Of a stretch of 64,000 nt of DNA, positions 7,601-15,526 are shown one piece after another; position 1 is the first letter of the stretch; every line of letters begins with the position of its first letter. The notes below the pieces were generated by a model. It ran no database searches. It worked only from the letters and a program-made list of their open reading frames with translations, and was not told the origin of the DNA. Both the position numbers and the translations under genes were made by a program. Location of the stretch: NCBI GenBank assembly GCA_040387835.1, contig JAZKCZ010000002.1:1-64000 (forward strand), written 5' to 3'. Source of the stretch: Myxococcota bacterium (lineage in GTDB: Bacteria; Myxococcota; UBA727; JABDBI01).

Positions 7601-9073
7601 CTAAACAGCGATCACTCGTACATCCCCGATGTCTTTAGGTAAAATTAGCCGCAACTTGCCATCTTTCCGCTTTTTATCATGGCGCATCGCGTCCCAAAGG
7701 TCTTTCTTGGAAATCTCTTTTGGAACGTCCGTGGGCAAACCTAACTTGGTCAGTAATGCTCTGAGGCGCGTCACCATCTTCGGCTGGCATACCTCCTGTT
7801 GAAGGGCGTACTCGGCCGCTTGCACCATTCCTATGGCCACAGCTTCTCCGTGGCGGATTTCATAGCAGCTTAATAGCTCGATCGCGTGCCCGAAGGTGTG
7901 ACCCAGGTTTAGCAGTATGCGCTTATCTTGCTCATATGGGTCTTCACGAACAATTTTAATTTTGACAGCTATGGCTCGGCGAATCACCCATTCGAGGTCC
8001 ATTTTGCCTTGTTCTAAGTGTTCAAATAACTCCAAATCGCCTATTACCGCGTGCTTTACCACTTCTGCCAGGCCGCATTTCAGCTCTCGTTCAGGGAGCG
8101 TTTTTAAAAAGGCGGGGTCGATTAATACCCCGATGGGGTTTTTGAAGGCTCCGACCAAATTTTTGCCCTGGGGCAAATCCACGCCTGTTTTCCCGCCAAC
8201 ACTGGAATCCACCATGGCTAGCAGGCTTGTGGGAACTTGAATGTAATTCATGCCGCGCCAGTACGTGGCTGCCACAAAGCCTGTTATGTCGCCCACAACG
8301 CCGCCGCCTAAAGCCATCAATGTGTCATGCCTAGTGAAATCGCCATCTAACAGTGCGTTGTACAGACTCGCTACAGTGGCCAGAGTTTTGTGCGACTCGC
8401 CTTCTGGAATATTGATAAGCTCACCAATTTTCGGTTGGTGCTGCGCTGCTATTTCAGGGTTACTAATCACCGCCAACTTTCGCTGCGTCAATCCTAGCCA
8501 TTCCAAAAAGTCCGGAAGCTCCTCGTAAGCTCCTGAGCGGATTATCACTGGATAAAAGCTATCTTTGGGGACTTCAAACCTGGCATCGAGCTCATAAAGA
8601 CGTGCAATGCGCTCCGCAATCTTATCGGGCGCTTCTTTGTGGCTTTCTACCTGATGAAATATCTTGTCATAAATTGGTTGGCGCTCTACCCACAACTGCT
8701 TGGCATGCGGCGCCAGGGGCCGTTTTTGATTGCGAGACAATCGCTCAGCCAGCACTTCAAAGGGCGCTCTTAAACAAAAGATTGAATGCTCAGCAAATAA
8801 ATCGCGATTCCCCTGGGGAATTAAGGCTCCGCCCCCTGAAGCAATAATAACGCCCGACTTTCGAGATAATTCAAAACAAAGTTGCCGTTCTAATTCCCTG
8901 AAAAAAGGCTCACCGTATTCCGCAAAGATTTGTTGGACCGTTTTACCTTGTCGCTCTTCGATGGTGCGATCCATATCCACAAAAGGCATGGACAGTTTTT
9001 CGGCCAAAATTCGACCAATTCGGCTTTTGCCGCTGCCCATAAAACCAGCCAAAATGATATTTCGGCCTAGCAT
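7601..9073 (-). CDS. aroKB: shikimate kinase / 3-dehydroquinate synthase fusion
   Basis: A 490-residue fusion of two shikimate-pathway enzymes. Residues 1-165 are shikimate kinase (P-loop GFMGSGKS at 10-17, VDMDRTIEER, ASGGGA). Residues about 170-490 are 3-dehydroquinate synthase (NAD-binding GGGVVGDITGF, VDSSVGGKTGVDLPQGKN, AEVVKHAVI, and zinc ligands in HTFGHAIE and HGEAVAIGM). In most bacteria aroK and aroB are adjacent separate genes, so the fusion couples a middle and an early step. The start at 9073 has AGGA 7 bases upstream. An open extension to 9328 is rejected because it runs antisense through rluD. It ends 6 bases from the convergent dsbD. Confidence 0.93.
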   Translation of the reverse strand: MLGRNIILAGFMGSGKSRIGRILAEKLSMPFVDMDRTIEERQGKTVQQIFAEYGEPFFRELERQLCFELSRKSGVIIASGGGALIPQGNRDLFAEHSIFCLRAPFEVLAERLSRNQKRPLAPHAKQLWVERQPIYDKIFHQVESHKEAPDKIAERIARLYELDARFEVPKDSFYPVIIRSGAYEELPDFLEWLGLTQRKLAVISNPEIAAQHQPKIGELINIPEGESHKTLATVASLYNALLDGDFTRHDTLMALGGGVVGDITGFVAATYWRGMNYIQVPTSLLAMVDSSVGGKTGVDLPQGKNLVGAFKNPIGVLIDPAFLKTLPERELKCGLAEVVKHAVIGDLELFEHLEQGKMDLEWVIRRAIAVKIKIVREDPYEQDKRILLNLGHTFGHAIELLSCYEIRHGEAVAIGMVQAAEYALQQEVCQPKMVTRLRALLTKLGLPTDVPKEISKKDLWDAMRHDKKRKDGKLRLILPKDIGDVRVIAV

Positions 9074-9115
9074 AGCTCTATCCTGGCAGTGGTTTTTTTG
9101 ATAAAAATCTGGCTC

Positions 9116-10012
9116 ATGCCTGTCCATAACATGCTTTATACTACGACAAAAGCCGACGAAGGCCTGCGTCTGGATTTGATTTGGTCTCGTCAAATCCCAG
9201 ATGGCTCGCGCTCGCGCGTTCAATCCTGGCTCAAAAGCATGGGCGAGAAACCATCTAGATTGGTAAAGGCTGGCGAAATTATATCCTTGGATATTCCAGC
9301 GCGCAAACAAACAAATCTCATCGCTCAAGATTTACCCATCGAGATTATTTACGAAGACGCAGACCTAATCGTATTAAATAAAAATGCGGGCGTGGTGGTT
9401 CATCCAGGCGCTGGCAATCCAGACGGCACCTTAGTTAACGCCCTGCTACATCATTTCCCAGGCTTAGTGGTCGGAGACAGCGAACGCCCGGGCATTGTGC
9501 ACCGCTTAGACAAAGATACATCGGGCTTAATGATCATTGCTCGGCATGATTTAAGTCATAAACGTTTGAGCGAGGCGTTTAAAAATCGAGAAGTTCGCAA
9601 AATCTATCGTGCTTTGTGCGTGGGCGGATTTAAACAAAGCGAGTTTGAACTAAAAACCGGACATGCCAGACATCCGACTAACCGCAAACGCTTTACCACC
9701 AAAAAGCAAACCGAGCGTCTTGCTCACTCGAAATTTCTAGTGACCGGTCTTTTTTCATTGAGCAAACTAGTGCCCAAAGTGAGCGAGCTGGTCATCGAAA
9801 TTTTCACGGGTCGAACACACCAAATTCGGGCACAACTCGCTGATATCGGACATCCACTGTTGGGTGACAATCTATACGGCGGGCCGAAAACACCGGGCTT
9901 TGACCGGCATGCCTTACATGCCGAAGAGCTGTTTTTTAATCATCCCATCACCGGCAAAGCCATGCACTTTCATGTTCCAGCTAATTTTGATATCGCCTTA
10001 AAAGCATGCTGA
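9116..10012 (+). CDS. rluD: RluD-family 23S rRNA pseudouridine synthase
   Basis: A 298-residue protein of the RluA/RluC/RluD family that isomerises uridines in 23S rRNA. An N-terminal S4-like RNA-binding domain (about residues 10-70, RSRVQSWLKSMG) precedes the catalytic domain, with HPGAGNPDGTLVNALL, the catalytic-aspartate motif HRLDKDTSG, and GRTHQIRAQLADIGHPLLGD. Overall similarity is to RluD (uridines 1911/1915/1917), though RluC specificity cannot be excluded. ATG 9116 or ATG 9131 could be the start; neither has a ribosome binding site. It is divergent from aroKB by 42 bases and overlaps the next gene by 7 bases, forming a small operon. Confidence 0.88.
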   Translation: MPVHNMLYTTTKADEGLRLDLIWSRQIPDGSRSRVQSWLKSMGEKPSRLVKAGEIISLDIPARKQTNLIAQDLPIEIIYEDADLIVLNKNAGVVVHPGAGNPDGTLVNALLHHFPGLVVGDSERPGIVHRLDKDTSGLMIIARHDLSHKRLSEAFKNREVRKIYRALCVGGFKQSEFELKTGHARHPTNRKRFTTKKQTERLAHSKFLVTGLFSLSKLVPKVSELVIEIFTGRTHQIRAQLADIGHPLLGDNLYGGPKTPGFDRHALHAEELFFNHPITGKAMHFHVPANFDIALKAC

Positions 10013-10698
10013 ACAAAATCTACCCAAATGCCGGCGCCGCTTTATTCGACTTATTCGATGGTGCTAGCATTATGAGCGGTGGGTTTGGGCTGTCAGGCCT
10101 TGCTGAACATGCCATTTCAGCGATTAAAGACTCAGGCAAAAAAGAGCTTACCATTATCAGCAATAATTGCGGCAACCAGCACCAAGGGTTAGCCATTTTG
10201 CTTCAAAGCGGGCAAGTTAAAAAAGTAATTTGTTCTTATGTGGGTGGCAATCCAGACCTGGAACAGCAAATGCTGGCCGGTCGATTAGACGTTGAATTAA
10301 ATCCACAAGGCACTTTTGCAGAACGCATCCGGGCTGGCGGCGCCGGTATTGGCGGGTTTTTCACTCCAACAGGTGTAGGCACTGTCGTTGCCGAGGGCAA
10401 AGAACAGCGGCTGTTAGACGGCAGGCAAATGATTTTTGAAAAGGCTCTCAAAGCAGACTATGCGATTATTAGAGCCAAGACAGCTGATGCCTATGGCAAT
10501 CTCCGATTTTATCGTACCTCCAGGAACTTTTCTCCCATCATGGCCATGGCAGCTAGTATTTGCGTTGTAGAAGCTGAGGAGATTGTGCCGGTCGGTACTT
10601 TAGATCCCGATGATATCCACTTGCCTGGGATTTTCGTCAAAAGGCTATTTGAAGCCAAAGACCATCAAAATGTAATCGAGCACAGGATGGTATCGTGA
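10006..10698 (+). CDS. 3-oxoacid CoA-transferase subunit A (orphan)
   Basis: A 230-residue class I CoA-transferase alpha subunit (AtoD/ScoA/PcaI type). Seen are IMSGGFGLSGLAEHAISAI (the glycine loop), a Y-V/G-G segment (CSYVGGNPDLEQQ), and GAGIGGFFTPTGVGTVVAEGK, typical of this subunit. The enzyme needs a beta subunit carrying the catalytic glutamate to move CoA between acyl donors such as acetoacetate and succinyl-CoA. The beta subunit normally follows directly, but here the next gene is a DUF2520 protein overlapping by GTGA. The partner must be elsewhere or lost. The start ATG overlaps the end of rluD. Confidence 0.87.
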   Translation: MLNKIYPNAGAALFDLFDGASIMSGGFGLSGLAEHAISAIKDSGKKELTIISNNCGNQHQGLAILLQSGQVKKVICSYVGGNPDLEQQMLAGRLDVELNPQGTFAERIRAGGAGIGGFFTPTGVGTVVAEGKEQRLLDGRQMIFEKALKADYAIIRAKTADAYGNLRFYRTSRNFSPIMAMAASICVVEAEEIVPVGTLDPDDIHLPGIFVKRLFEAKDHQNVIEHRMVS

Positions 10699-11408
10699 AG
10701 TGCGGTATTTACGCACTTGGGCGTGCCGGCAGAGCAATGAAGTTCTCATTACAAAGTTTAAATCCAAACGAATCGGATTTTCAGCTTGCCTCCCCAGCAG
10801 ACATTCTATTTTTAAGTGTGCCAGATGATGCCATCAAGGCGGTTGCAAACGAGCTTAGCGTTGAAATGCCAGCCATGGTGGTCCATCTTTCGGGGGCCCA
10901 CTCTTATAAAATCCTAGCGGACTTAGAAAGCAAAACTGCTATCGCTCAATTTCATCCTTTGGCAGCACTAAACGGTGATGGCCCGATACCTGCGGGCAGC
11001 CTATGCACCATATCCGCCAGTCAGGCATGGGCAGAGGAAGCTTTGAAGAAGCTTGCCTTAGCGCTGGATTTAATTCCAGTTTCGGTAAACCCGGACAAAG
11101 CAGTTCACTATCATGCTGCCGCCGTGCTCACGGGTAATCTGAGCCTAGGGCTGGTATCTAAATCCATCGATTTGATGTTGGAAACAGGCATCGATGAGGC
11201 CTCCGCTCGCAGAGGGCTCGCAACCTTGCTGCAATCAGTGGCAAACAATTTGCAGCGCCACGAAATTAAAAATGCGCTAACAGGTCCCATTGCCAGGGGC
11301 GACACCAAAGTGATCCAAAGCCACCTGGAAGTTTTGGAGCCCGAGCTCAAGCAGGTGTATAAAACCCTCTCGCATTGGCTGGGATTTCCAGAATCCCCTG
11401 ACGTCTAA
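10695..11408 (+). CDS. Rossmann-like and DUF2520 domain protein
   Basis: A 237-residue protein with an N-terminal dinucleotide-binding fold (IYALGRAGRAM, a variant of GxGxxG, then SVPDDAIKAVANEL) and a C-terminal DUF2520 domain (FHPLAAL, YHAAAVLTGNL, ALTGPIARGDTKVIQSHLEVL). The architecture resembles ProC/TyrA-like NAD(P)-dependent dehydrogenases; the substrate is unknown, and in other genomes this family often lies near pantothenate genes. Start is GTG at 10695, overlapping the stop of the CoA-transferase gene (GTGA). Its 3' end overlaps the convergent gene on the other strand by 62 bp. Confidence 0.82.
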   Translation: MKCGIYALGRAGRAMKFSLQSLNPNESDFQLASPADILFLSVPDDAIKAVANELSVEMPAMVVHLSGAHSYKILADLESKTAIAQFHPLAALNGDGPIPAGSLCTISASQAWAEEALKKLALALDLIPVSVNPDKAVHYHAAAVLTGNLSLGLVSKSIDLMLETGIDEASARRGLATLLQSVANNLQRHEIKNALTGPIARGDTKVIQSHLEVLEPELKQVYKTLSHWLGFPESPDV

Positions 11409-12573
11409 GCAATATCACCAAGGCGCCTCGAGTTGGTATGCCTTCTTCATCAAACCAAGACTCGTCGGCGCCCATTTCGCCCAATGCAGCGCTTACCAAC
11501 GTCAAAGAAATTTTCCGCCTAAGTATCTGAGCGATGACTTCATCAATAATTTTTTCAGCGGTGTAGATCCTAAAAAACCGCTCAATATTGTAATTTTTTT
11601 CTTCGCTACCCATGGGCTTTGCCAATGGATCGAAAAAGCTCGCGCTGGATACGCCCAAGACACCGCCCAATTCGCGTTTAAATTGATTGTGCCAATGCGG
11701 ATCATTTTTGGGCACCAAGCCGGTTAAGATATTAAACCTAAGTTGATGCAGCACGGACTTGATTTGTTCACCGAGGGCCGCCTCTTCTCCTACACCGCCT
11801 AAAATTAAGTCAGGCTTTAACATAGATACGAAGTTTCTGAGTTCTTCAAAATGTCTGCTACCGCACCAAATCCCTGCCTCCGACAGCGCCTGCAGCGTGG
11901 CTTCTCTCTCAGGCACCGGTTTTTGCCGAAGCGCTGAGTAAATATGCTTGAGCGCGTGGTTCATATTATCAAAGAACTGCCTAAACTCTTTTGCCGTTTG
12001 TGCTGGATTAGGTGTTCCTATGTAGGGCTGACGCGCGGTCACTCGCTGGTGCAACAGGCTCAAGCCGTCAGCCGTTTTCCGAGACATTCCAGATTGGGCA
12101 ACAAACTCCTTCCACGTCAGAGCAGGCATATCACCCTTGGGCCCGATGTCGGGAATTGCAGTGGGAGCTGCCACATATAAATACCGATGATATTCTGAGG
12201 GAGCACTGAAGGCTTCATCAACCCAGGCCTGAAGTTTTTGGGCCAAAGCTGGCTTATAGGCCTTAAAACCCACGTACCAATCTTTGAGGGCTAAAGCCCC
12301 CGCTTCATCCAAATAAACATTGATCCAGTGGCTAAATAAACTTTGCTGAGAATTCGAAGCGGCGAACTCCAATTGCGCAAATCGATTGGGGACATACGGC
12401 GTAGGAACTAACCGGCGGCTGGAGGCTGATCCCGCTGGCTCGAAGCGATGCTGCTCGTCTCTCACCGGCAGGAAAGAAGTCTGCACCGAAGTAAAGCGAC
12501 GGTTTTCACACGGAACAGGGTGCGCAAGACCCACATGAGTCACCAAGAACCCCAAATCATTTATGCCTGGCAT
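11347..12573 (-). CDS. protein of unknown function (408 residues)
   Basis: Family not recognised. The protein has no signal peptide or membrane span. It has an N-terminal polar region (1-90) and a long, probably all-helical body. Recognisable features are KDWYVGFKAY, a segment ATLQALSEAGIWCGSRHFEEL around residue 225, and a C-terminal helical part ending with an RxxILEIP tail. The helical repeats with an 'AGIWCG' pivot recall host-directed or scaffold proteins of intracellular bacteria, but this is only an impression. The gene is convergent with the DUF2520 gene, and its last 62 bases are antisense to it. Upstream is a 46-bp divergent gap shared with the small acidic ORF at 12620. Confidence 0.65.
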   Translation of the reverse strand: MPGINDLGFLVTHVGLAHPVPCENRRFTSVQTSFLPVRDEQHRFEPAGSASSRRLVPTPYVPNRFAQLEFAASNSQQSLFSHWINVYLDEAGALALKDWYVGFKAYKPALAQKLQAWVDEAFSAPSEYHRYLYVAAPTAIPDIGPKGDMPALTWKEFVAQSGMSRKTADGLSLLHQRVTARQPYIGTPNPAQTAKEFRQFFDNMNHALKHIYSALRQKPVPEREATLQALSEAGIWCGSRHFEELRNFVSMLKPDLILGGVGEEAALGEQIKSVLHQLRFNILTGLVPKNDPHWHNQFKRELGGVLGVSSASFFDPLAKPMGSEEKNYNIERFFRIYTAEKIIDEVIAQILRRKISLTLVSAALGEMGADESWFDEEGIPTRGALVILLRRQGILEIPANARGFYTPA

Positions 12574-12607
12574 ATGAGCTTAACAACGCCAAACTGGCAT
12601 TCATTTC

Positions 12608-12613
12608 TATAAT
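12608..12613 (+). promoter_or_regulatory. -10 box for a leaderless small gene
   Basis: A perfect TATAAT at 12608-12613 lies exactly 6 bases before ATG 12620. The best -35-like site (TTAACA, 12580-12585) is 22 bp away, too far for normal spacing. The geometry equals that of other first genes in this window. Confidence 0.45.
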
Positions 12614-12619
12614 TGAAGC

Positions 12620-12799
12620 ATGTGGCCAATGACACTCCTCACTTTACGATATTTGATGGCCACAGACCCGAGCTTTTTGCAAAAGCCTAAAGCGCCCGAA
12701 TCTAATGAGGATCGCGAAGAAGAAGACGAACCCGAACCCGAGAACGAGGACGAAATCAAGCTGTTGCCTATCCAGCTGTTAGCCGGTCTGCGTGCTTGA
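12620..12799 (+). CDS. small acidic protein (59 residues), candidate
   Basis: A 59-residue reading frame: a hydrophobic-leaning start (MWPMTLLTLRYLM), then a strongly acidic centre (EDREEEDEPEPENEDE), then a short hydrophobic end (LLPIQLLAGL). No family is recognised. Support comes from a perfect TATAAT ending 6 bases before the ATG. Against it, the last 32 bases are antisense to the 3' end of hemA, and acidic low-complexity frames can occur by chance. Without it, 12574-12767 would be an unexplained 194-base gap. Confidence 0.42.
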   Translation: MWPMTLLTLRYLMATDPSFLQKPKAPESNEDREEEDEPEPENEDEIKLLPIQLLAGLRA

Positions 12800-13934
12800 G
12801 TGCTCTCACCGCCTGGTGAAACAATTTTGCGCTTAAAGTTTTAGCAAAATCTTCGATCAACTGGTTTTGTGGCCCACTAAAATTTCCTTGAAGCATCAAC
12901 TTGCTAAGCTCAGTCTCCGCTGCCAACAAATTTTGGCTTTGCAGCTCACTGATCACTGGTACGAGCTGTCGCTCTCTCGTTTTTAAACGATAAGACTCCA
13001 ACTCCTCCGCAATAATTTGCTCAGCTTTCAAAGCTTCAGCCCTGCGTTCTTCCAGATTATTTGCAACCACCTGTGCCAAATCATCTATATTGTACAGGTA
13101 GACGTTATCCAATGCGGCTACTTTGGGGTCAATATTTCTTGGAACCGCGATATCAATGAGAAATAACGGCTTATAGCGCCTAAAGCGCATGACTGCTTTT
13201 AACTGGGCTGGGTCAATCAAATATTGCGTTGCCGATGCCGCTGCGACCACAAAATCAGGCTTGGCCAACATGATCATCAAATCACTGGAGCGAGTGGCCA
13301 ACTCGATTTTGGCGCCTTTTTGACGAAAATGAGAAGCAGCCAGCGTGCCCATCTCTCCAGCACCAATCAATAAACCTTGTAGACCTTTAAGCTCGCCAAA
13401 TACCTTGCCTGCCAACTGCACCGCGGCGTAAGCGACCGTCACCGCGTTTTTGCCCAAGTCTGTTTCGGTGCGCACGCGTTTAGCCGTTAAAAATGCCCTC
13501 GAAAATGCGCGGGTTAAAATAGGACCAACAGCGCCGTGTTCTCTGGCCCTCACATAGGCATCCTTCACTTGGCCTAAGATTTGTGGCTCACCGACCACCA
13601 GGGAATCGAGCGAAGAAGTCACACGCATCAACTGCCCTAAAACTTCTGGCCCTCTCAAGCTGTACAAATGGGGCGTCAGCAGCTGATTGGGAATCTGATG
13701 AAAGCGATGCAGGAACGAATCAAGTGCCATAGGCCCGTGTTCGCTTGAGCCTTGCGCGTAGATTTCAATGCGATTGCAAGTGCTCAATATAGCCGCTTCT
13801 TCAATCACTTCTTCCAGTAGCGCTTCACGCAGCGCATCTTTCAAGGCGCTGCCGGGGAATGCGACCCTTTCCCGAAGCTCAATGGGCGTCTGAGCATGAT
13901 TCAGCCCAACACAAATTAAATCAGAGCTCGGCAT
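12768..13934 (-). CDS. hemA: glutamyl-tRNA reductase
   Basis: A 388-residue enzyme that reduces glutamyl-tRNA to glutamate-1-semialdehyde, the first committed step of C5 tetrapyrrole synthesis. Seen are the substrate region NHAQTPIELRERV, the catalytic cysteine in LSTCNRIEIYA, a NADPH-binding fold (LLIGAGEMGTLAASHF) and a C-terminal dimerisation helix. Start ATG 13934 (MPSSDLICVGLNH) matches the family; the frame is open to 13964 but the extra residues are hydrophobic and derive from ccsA coding sequence. It overlaps the ccsA/hemX gene by 14 bp and ends the thr-hem operon. The next enzyme, hemL, lies nearby at 18754. Confidence 0.94.
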   Translation of the reverse strand: MPSSDLICVGLNHAQTPIELRERVAFPGSALKDALREALLEEVIEEAAILSTCNRIEIYAQGSSEHGPMALDSFLHRFHQIPNQLLTPHLYSLRGPEVLGQLMRVTSSLDSLVVGEPQILGQVKDAYVRAREHGAVGPILTRAFSRAFLTAKRVRTETDLGKNAVTVAYAAVQLAGKVFGELKGLQGLLIGAGEMGTLAASHFRQKGAKIELATRSSDLMIMLAKPDFVVAAASATQYLIDPAQLKAVMRFRRYKPLFLIDIAVPRNIDPKVAALDNVYLYNIDDLAQVVANNLEERRAEALKAEQIIAEELESYRLKTRERQLVPVISELQSQNLLAAETELSKLMLQGNFSGPQNQLIEDFAKTLSAKLFHQAVRALKHADRLTAG

Positions 13935-14382
13935 GCCTGCTCCAACTAAAATAATGAAGAACAAAAAAACCTAAAAGCACGAGCGTCACGCCCCCCAGCG
14001 TGGTCAAAACCGCCAGACGTCCCCGCCAGCCCACCAGAAATCGAGCAAGCAACACAAAAGCAAATAGCGCCCAGTTCGCGATCGACCAAAGTTGTCTGAG
14101 ATCTAGATACCATCCATCGCCCCACTGCTCAAAGGCTAACCGAGATCCCGCAAGAATGCCAAATGTCATCAAAACAAAAGCCGCAATGAGCAGACGCAAG
14201 CTCCATAAATCCATGGCTTGTATCGAAGGCAGCGCCACGACTTGCTTACGATATTTCAATGTATGATCCTGATACAAATACAAAAGTGACGTCACTGCCG
14301 TGAGCATCAACAGAATATCGGAAGCAATCGCTGAAAATAGATGTATCAGTAACACGTGATACCAACCATTTTGTCTCGACAA
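13921..14382 (-). CDS. CcsA/HemX-family membrane protein, short form
   Basis: A 153-residue membrane protein with about four spans. The C-terminal half of the CcsA/CcmC-type cytochrome c assembly family is recognisable: GDGWYLDLRQLWSIANWALFA resembles the WxWDPKExWSLITW segment, followed by RFLVGWRGRLAVL. Family members run 270-300 residues with eight or more spans; this one lacks the first half. HemX-type members sit beside hemA and lower its level, and the gene here lies directly before hemA with a 14-bp overlap, which favours a HemX-like role over haem transport. The WWD motif is degenerate. It is either a genuine short variant or a decayed gene. Confidence 0.68.
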   Translation of the reverse strand: MSRQNGWYHVLLIHLFSAIASDILLMLTAVTSLLYLYQDHTLKYRKQVVALPSIQAMDLWSLRLLIAAFVLMTFGILAGSRLAFEQWGDGWYLDLRQLWSIANWALFAFVLLARFLVGWRGRLAVLTTLGGVTLVLLGFFVLHYFSWSRHAEL

Positions 14383-14392
14383 AGTGGGCCCG

Positions 14393-15526
14393 TCAAGACA
14401 TTACGGGATCTTTGAGGACGTGCCCGGTTAAAATGCACACAACCGTATCATGACTCTTCACAAATTTCTGATCAACTAATTTTTTAAGGCCTGCCAGACT
14501 CGCTGCGCTCGCCGGCTCGCAGCCAATGCCGCTGTGGTCTATAACCCTTTTTGCTTCCCGAATTTCCTCGTCGTTCACCTGTTCAACGCGGCCATTTAAA
14601 TCTGAAATGACCCGTTTGGCTTTCGTGAAGTTGACCGGCATGCCGATATTAATGGCACTGGCTTTGGTTTCAGCTTTAACGCCAGCAAAAGTTTTAAAAC
14701 CGTTCAGAAAGCTTTGATAGAATGGATTTGCAGCTTGCGCCTGAATCACCGCAATCCGAGGCTTTTTTTGAATCCATTTCGCTTCAAAGGCTTCTAAAAT
14801 GGCTTTACCAAATGCACTGGTGTTTCCCAAGTTCCCGCCAGGCACCACAATCCAATCTGGTGGTTGCCATTGCAGTTGATCAAACAGCTCCCACATGATG
14901 GATTTTTGACCCTCGAGTCTAAAAGGATTTATCGAGTTAACCAAATAGAGTCCGTCTTTATCAGCCGCTTTGACCACTTCCTGCATGGCCAAGTCAAAAT
15001 CGCCGGCTATGGCGCGACATTCAGCACCATAAGCAACAGCTTGGGAAAGCTTGCTCGGCGCCACTTTGCCTTCCGGTAAAAAAACGAGCGTCTTAAGTCC
15101 CGCCTGAGCCCCATATGCAGCCAAAGAAGCGCTGGTATTTCCTGTTGAAGCGCATGCCAAAGTTTTTTGCCCCAAGCGTTTAGCTTGGGTAACGGCAACA
15201 GTCATGCCGCGGTCCTTAAAAGATCCCGTGGGATTTTCACCCTCGTGTTTAAACAACACCCGCTCTACGCCGGCCCATGCAGATAAGGCGTCTCTTTCAT
15301 ACAGACGAGTATTGCCTTCAGGATGTGAAACAATTTCAGCATCGTCTATGGGCAAAATAACTTCTTTAAAACGCCAGACACCGCTGGCTGAACCATCTGC
15401 TTTTGGCGGCTCTTTAGGAAAAACCGGATGTTTCACTTCAATCAGCCCGCCGCATTCACAGCCATAGATGATTTTATCCAGGTCAAATCGTTGTTGACAC
15501 TCCACACAAGACTGAAAACTTAGCAT
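14393..15526 (-). CDS. thrC: threonine synthase
   Basis: A 377-residue PLP enzyme that converts O-phosphohomoserine to threonine. It starts with a small zinc-ribbon-like region (CVECQQRFD...YGCECGG), as in class I plant-type synthases. The PLP lysine is in PTGSFKDRGMT, and CASTGNTSASLAAYG and VVPGGNLGNTSAF bind phosphate. It overlaps thrB by 7 bases in the order thrA-thrB-thrC, so the pathway from aspartate to threonine (apart from aspartate-semialdehyde dehydrogenase) is in one transcript. It is followed after 10 bases by the ccsA/hemX gene. Confidence 0.93.
   Translation of the reverse strand: MLSFQSCVECQQRFDLDKIIYGCECGGLIEVKHPVFPKEPPKADGSASGVWRFKEVILPIDDAEIVSHPEGNTRLYERDALSAWAGVERVLFKHEGENPTGSFKDRGMTVAVTQAKRLGQKTLACASTGNTSASLAAYGAQAGLKTLVFLPEGKVAPSKLSQAVAYGAECRAIAGDFDLAMQEVVKAADKDGLYLVNSINPFRLEGQKSIMWELFDQLQWQPPDWIVVPGGNLGNTSAFGKAILEAFEAKWIQKKPRIAVIQAQAANPFYQSFLNGFKTFAGVKAETKASAINIGMPVNFTKAKRVISDLNGRVEQVNDEEIREAKRVIDHSGIGCEPASAASLAGLKKLVDQKFVKSHDTVVCILTGHVLKDPVMS

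Noticed and set aside
9074-9328. N-terminal extension of the aroKB fusion
   Set aside because: The frame is open, but the extra 85 residues lie antisense to rluD, resemble no domain, and the ATG at 9073 has AGGA upstream and begins exactly at the shikimate kinase motif.
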